8,957 bases of DNA, taken from an uncultured Lachnospiraceae bacterium. GTDB lineage: Bacteria; Bacillota; Clostridia; Lachnospirales; Lachnospiraceae. Under the pieces are notes generated by a model, which worked only from the letters and a program-made list of their open reading frames with translations, had not been told where the DNA came from and searched no databases. Of this stretch, positions 7,661 through 8,957 are shown piece after piece (within the stretch, counting starts at the first letter, position 1; each line of letters opens with the position of its first letter). Where the stretch lies: contig CAJUCG010000147.1 in the NCBI GenBank assembly GCA_910585065.1, positions 1 to 8,957 on the forward strand, given 5' to 3'. Both the position numbers and the translations under genes were made by a program.

Positions 7661-7688
7661 TCTTTTGCCGTTTGGATAAATATGGCTG

Positions 7689-8657
7689 TTAATCTTTTAT
7701 GTACCATTTTTTTAATACATCCTCCGCTTTTTTCAAATGAATATTAAATCCTATATCTTTCTTAGCTTCCTCTCTTGTCGTGTAAATTCGCGTACCCCAA
7801 TCCCACCAGAAAAATCCGGCAAACCAATCCTCGCGCGAAAAAACCGACAGACAGGAATCGTAAAAGCGCGCCTGTTCCTCCTCATCTTGAGGGAATTCCC
7901 GGTGTGAAAAATCCCATGGCATCATCGCGCATCCCTTCGCGCTGCGGCACCCAATTTCCATAAAAATTACTTTTTTTCCCAGTTTCTCTGCAAGTGGTCT
8001 TAGTTTATCGCGCACCTTCTCCCATGCGGATATCATATGTTCAAGGCTCTCACCAGGAACTTTTGCGACTGGAAAATATGCTGAGGTTCCAATGTAATCC
8101 AGCGCGTCAAACCAAGAAACTTGTTCTTCCCTGCCATGGTTGGTATTGTAGACAAGTGGTCCATGGTAAGTTTTTTGTACCTTTTCAATCAGATCCCGCC
8201 AATAATCCACCTTGCGCTCCGTACCAAGCATCTCACAGCCGAGGCAGAACATTTCACACCCCGTATCTTCTGCTAATTCTGCATAGTGCAATAAAAATGC
8301 AGTGTAGCTTGCAAACCATTTGCTCCAATAAGCATCCCGTCCTGCCATATCCGTATCGGGAAAATCAATTAATGCCCGCCATGCACCATCTTTACAATTG
8401 ATCATCGGTTTTAAGCAGACTTTGATTCCCCGCTCGTGTGCGCGGTGAATGGCAAAGGCAATATCTTTGTCTGAAGCGTTTCTTTCATAATCAAAGAAGA
8501 TTTTTGTAGAGGCATAACTTTCTTGCTCTATTGCCACTGCCAAGCAAATCCAGTTTACTCCGGTGTCAAATAATAGATCCTGTGAAGCGATTGCCTCCGG
8601 TGTGCGGTACATCCCCCGCCCGCTATAATATCCGTAAGTGTACCCTTTTATTTCCAT
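7689..8657 (-). CDS. Cytoplasmic GH113-like beta-mannanase/mannosidase
   Basis: A 322-residue protein with the look of a clan GH-A (beta/alpha)8 glycoside hydrolase, closest by eye to family GH113, whose members cleave beta-1,4-mannan or manno-oligosaccharides. It opens with a strand reading KGYTYGYYSG (4-13) and has LKPMI (82-86) at a later strand end. The likely acid/base is E142 in CLGCEMLGTE (138-147), followed by YNTNH (170-174), TSAYFP (191-196), the likely nucleophile E234 in IFMEIGCRS (231-239), and an aromatic strand FFWWDWGTR (282-290) typical of the sugar site. There is no signal peptide, so it would act inside the cell on imported oligosaccharides. Length matches single-domain GH113 enzymes. 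The start follows AAGGGGG at 8664-8670. It is not in a visible sugar-use cluster; its control region carries a LacI-type palindrome. Family call is from memory of motifs; other GH-A families are possible. Confidence 0.72.
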   Translation of the reverse strand: MEIKGYTYGYYSGRGMYRTPEAIASQDLLFDTGVNWICLAVAIEQESYASTKIFFDYERNASDKDIAFAIHRAHERGIKVCLKPMINCKDGAWRALIDFPDTDMAGRDAYWSKWFASYTAFLLHYAELAEDTGCEMFCLGCEMLGTERKVDYWRDLIEKVQKTYHGPLVYNTNHGREEQVSWFDALDYIGTSAYFPVAKVPGESLEHMISAWEKVRDKLRPLAEKLGKKVIFMEIGCRSAKGCAMMPWDFSHREFPQDEEEQARFYDSCLSVFSREDWFAGFFWWDWGTRIYTTREEAKKDIGFNIHLKKAEDVLKKWYIKD

Positions 8658-8673
8658 CCTTTTCCCCCTTTTT

Positions 8674-8691
8674 TATGCGCGGACCCGCATA
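8674..8691 (-). repeat. Short inverted repeat in the glycosidase leader
   Basis: TATGCG (8674-8679) pairs with CGCATA (8686-8691) around a 6-nt loop, directly upstream of the glycosidase ribosome binding site. CCGCATA recurs at 8705-8711 as a direct copy of the right arm. It could be a leader hairpin or an operator half-site pair; evidence is limited to the symmetry. Confidence 0.35.
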
Positions 8692-8718
8692 TGAAAATTT
8701 GGAGCCGCATAGTGAGTA

Positions 8719-8734
8719 GGAGAAACGTTTTTCC
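8719..8734. promoter_or_regulatory. Candidate LacI-family operator
   Basis: GGAGAAACGTTTTTCC is a 16-bp palindrome with one mismatched pair and a central AAACGTTT, the core typical of LacI-family repressor sites and similar to catabolite-response elements with a central CG. It lies about 33 bp downstream of the predicted glycosidase transcription start, a position that fits a roadblock repressor. No regulator gene is in the window. Confidence 0.45.
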
Positions 8735-8765
8735 CCCACTCGATTGCCCAGTATTACCGAAGCTA

Positions 8766-8794
8766 ATTTTAAAATAATAAGAAAGAAAAGTAAA
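8766..8794 (-). promoter_or_regulatory. Candidate promoter for the glycosidase gene
   Basis: On the minus strand, TTTACT (8789-8794) and TAAAAT (8766-8771) are spaced by 17 bp. The predicted start is near 8759, giving a leader of about 100 nt. The surrounding sequence is AT-rich, so chance matches are likely and the call is tentative. Confidence 0.4.
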
Positions 8795-8851
8795 TGTATT
8801 TTCCTGCGATAAGGATGTATTTTATATTGAGATTTAACAAACTCTTTTGTT

Positions 8852-8880
8852 TTGCAAATATTGTAGTAAAATGGTATAAT
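8852..8880 (+). promoter_or_regulatory. Rightward consensus sigma-A-type promoter
   Basis: TTGCAA (8852-8857) and a perfect TATAAT (8875-8880) are separated by the ideal 17 bp. The predicted start is near 8887, only about 23 nt before the hairpin at 8910. No open frame follows within the window, so it could drive a rightward gene beyond the edge through an attenuator, or a short RNA. Confidence 0.6.
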
Positions 8881-8902
8881 GGGCAGAGAAATTTTTCAAA
8901 AT

Positions 8903-8957
8903 AAAAAAAGGGGCGGCGGTAAAATTCTGTAAAAATTGGAATTTTACCGCCGCCCCT
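8903..8957 (-). terminator. GC-rich intrinsic terminator at the window edge, leftward
   Basis: The arms 8910-8928 and 8939-8957 pair perfectly over 19 bp, with a closing T-G pair and a small loop. In leftward reading the stem ends in GGGGC-rich pairs followed by a run of seven U (8903-8909), the classic intrinsic terminator layout. It implies a leftward gene to the right of the window. Rightward function cannot be judged because the sequence ends at the last base of the stem. Confidence 0.75.

Larger units (their letters stand above)
8658..8957. other. 300-bp non-coding region upstream of the glycosidase
   Basis: No convincing coding sequence was seen on either strand. From left to right it contains the glycosidase ribosome binding site, a small inverted repeat, a LacI-type palindrome, a leftward promoter candidate, a rightward consensus promoter, and a GC-rich terminator hairpin at the window edge. 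These are listed separately. Confidence 0.7.

Noticed and set aside
7994..8401. Plus-strand open frame of 135 codons inside the glycosidase gene
   Set aside because: Antisense to the catalytic region of the glycosidase; no domain or start signal recognised.

Overview
The window looks like part of a chromosome from a low-to-moderate GC Gram-positive bacterium of the Clostridia, most likely a gut Lachnospiraceae. This is inferred from strong AGGAGG-type ribosome binding sites, canonical sigma-A promoters, and the gene families present (a full-length Clostridia-like transketolase, ABC exporters paired with a DUF1854 protein, and a cytoplasmic GH113-like mannosidase). No RNA gene, insertion sequence, CRISPR array or phage gene was seen.

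Layout from left to right. (1) 1-92: a short leader, possibly with the tail of an unseen upstream gene. (2) 93-2075 (+): transketolase, closed by a 21-bp bidirectional terminator. (3) 7451 down to 2163 (-): a three-gene unit transcribed leftwards as ABC exporter A, DUF1854 protein, ABC exporter B. It is preceded by a very good extended -10 promoter at 7524-7553. The two intercistronic gaps (121 and 95 bp) are longer than usual and contain stem-loop sequences. (4) 8657 down to 7689 (-): a cytoplasmic clan GH-A glycosidase resembling GH113 mannanases/mannosidases, with its own candidate promoter and a LacI-family-type palindrome between promoter and ribosome binding site. (5) 8658-8957: a 300-bp non-coding stretch with those control sites, a rightward consensus promoter, and a 19-bp GC-rich hairpin whose U-tract faces left. 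The hairpin probably ends a leftward gene lying beyond the right edge.

The most interesting object is the ABC-DUF1854-ABC unit. Both exporter subunits carry the same unusual N-terminal extension: a domain of about 110-135 residues that reads like a bacterial PH-like fold, followed by a four-cysteine zinc ribbon, then a standard six-helix exporter core and a nucleotide-binding domain. Both nucleotide-binding domains keep all catalytic motifs. The small soluble DUF1854 protein encoded between them is the natural partner or regulator. I infer a heterodimeric exporter with a cytoplasmic sensing or docking module. Its substrate cannot be read from the sequence. Transketolase and the glycosidase appear to be independent neighbours.
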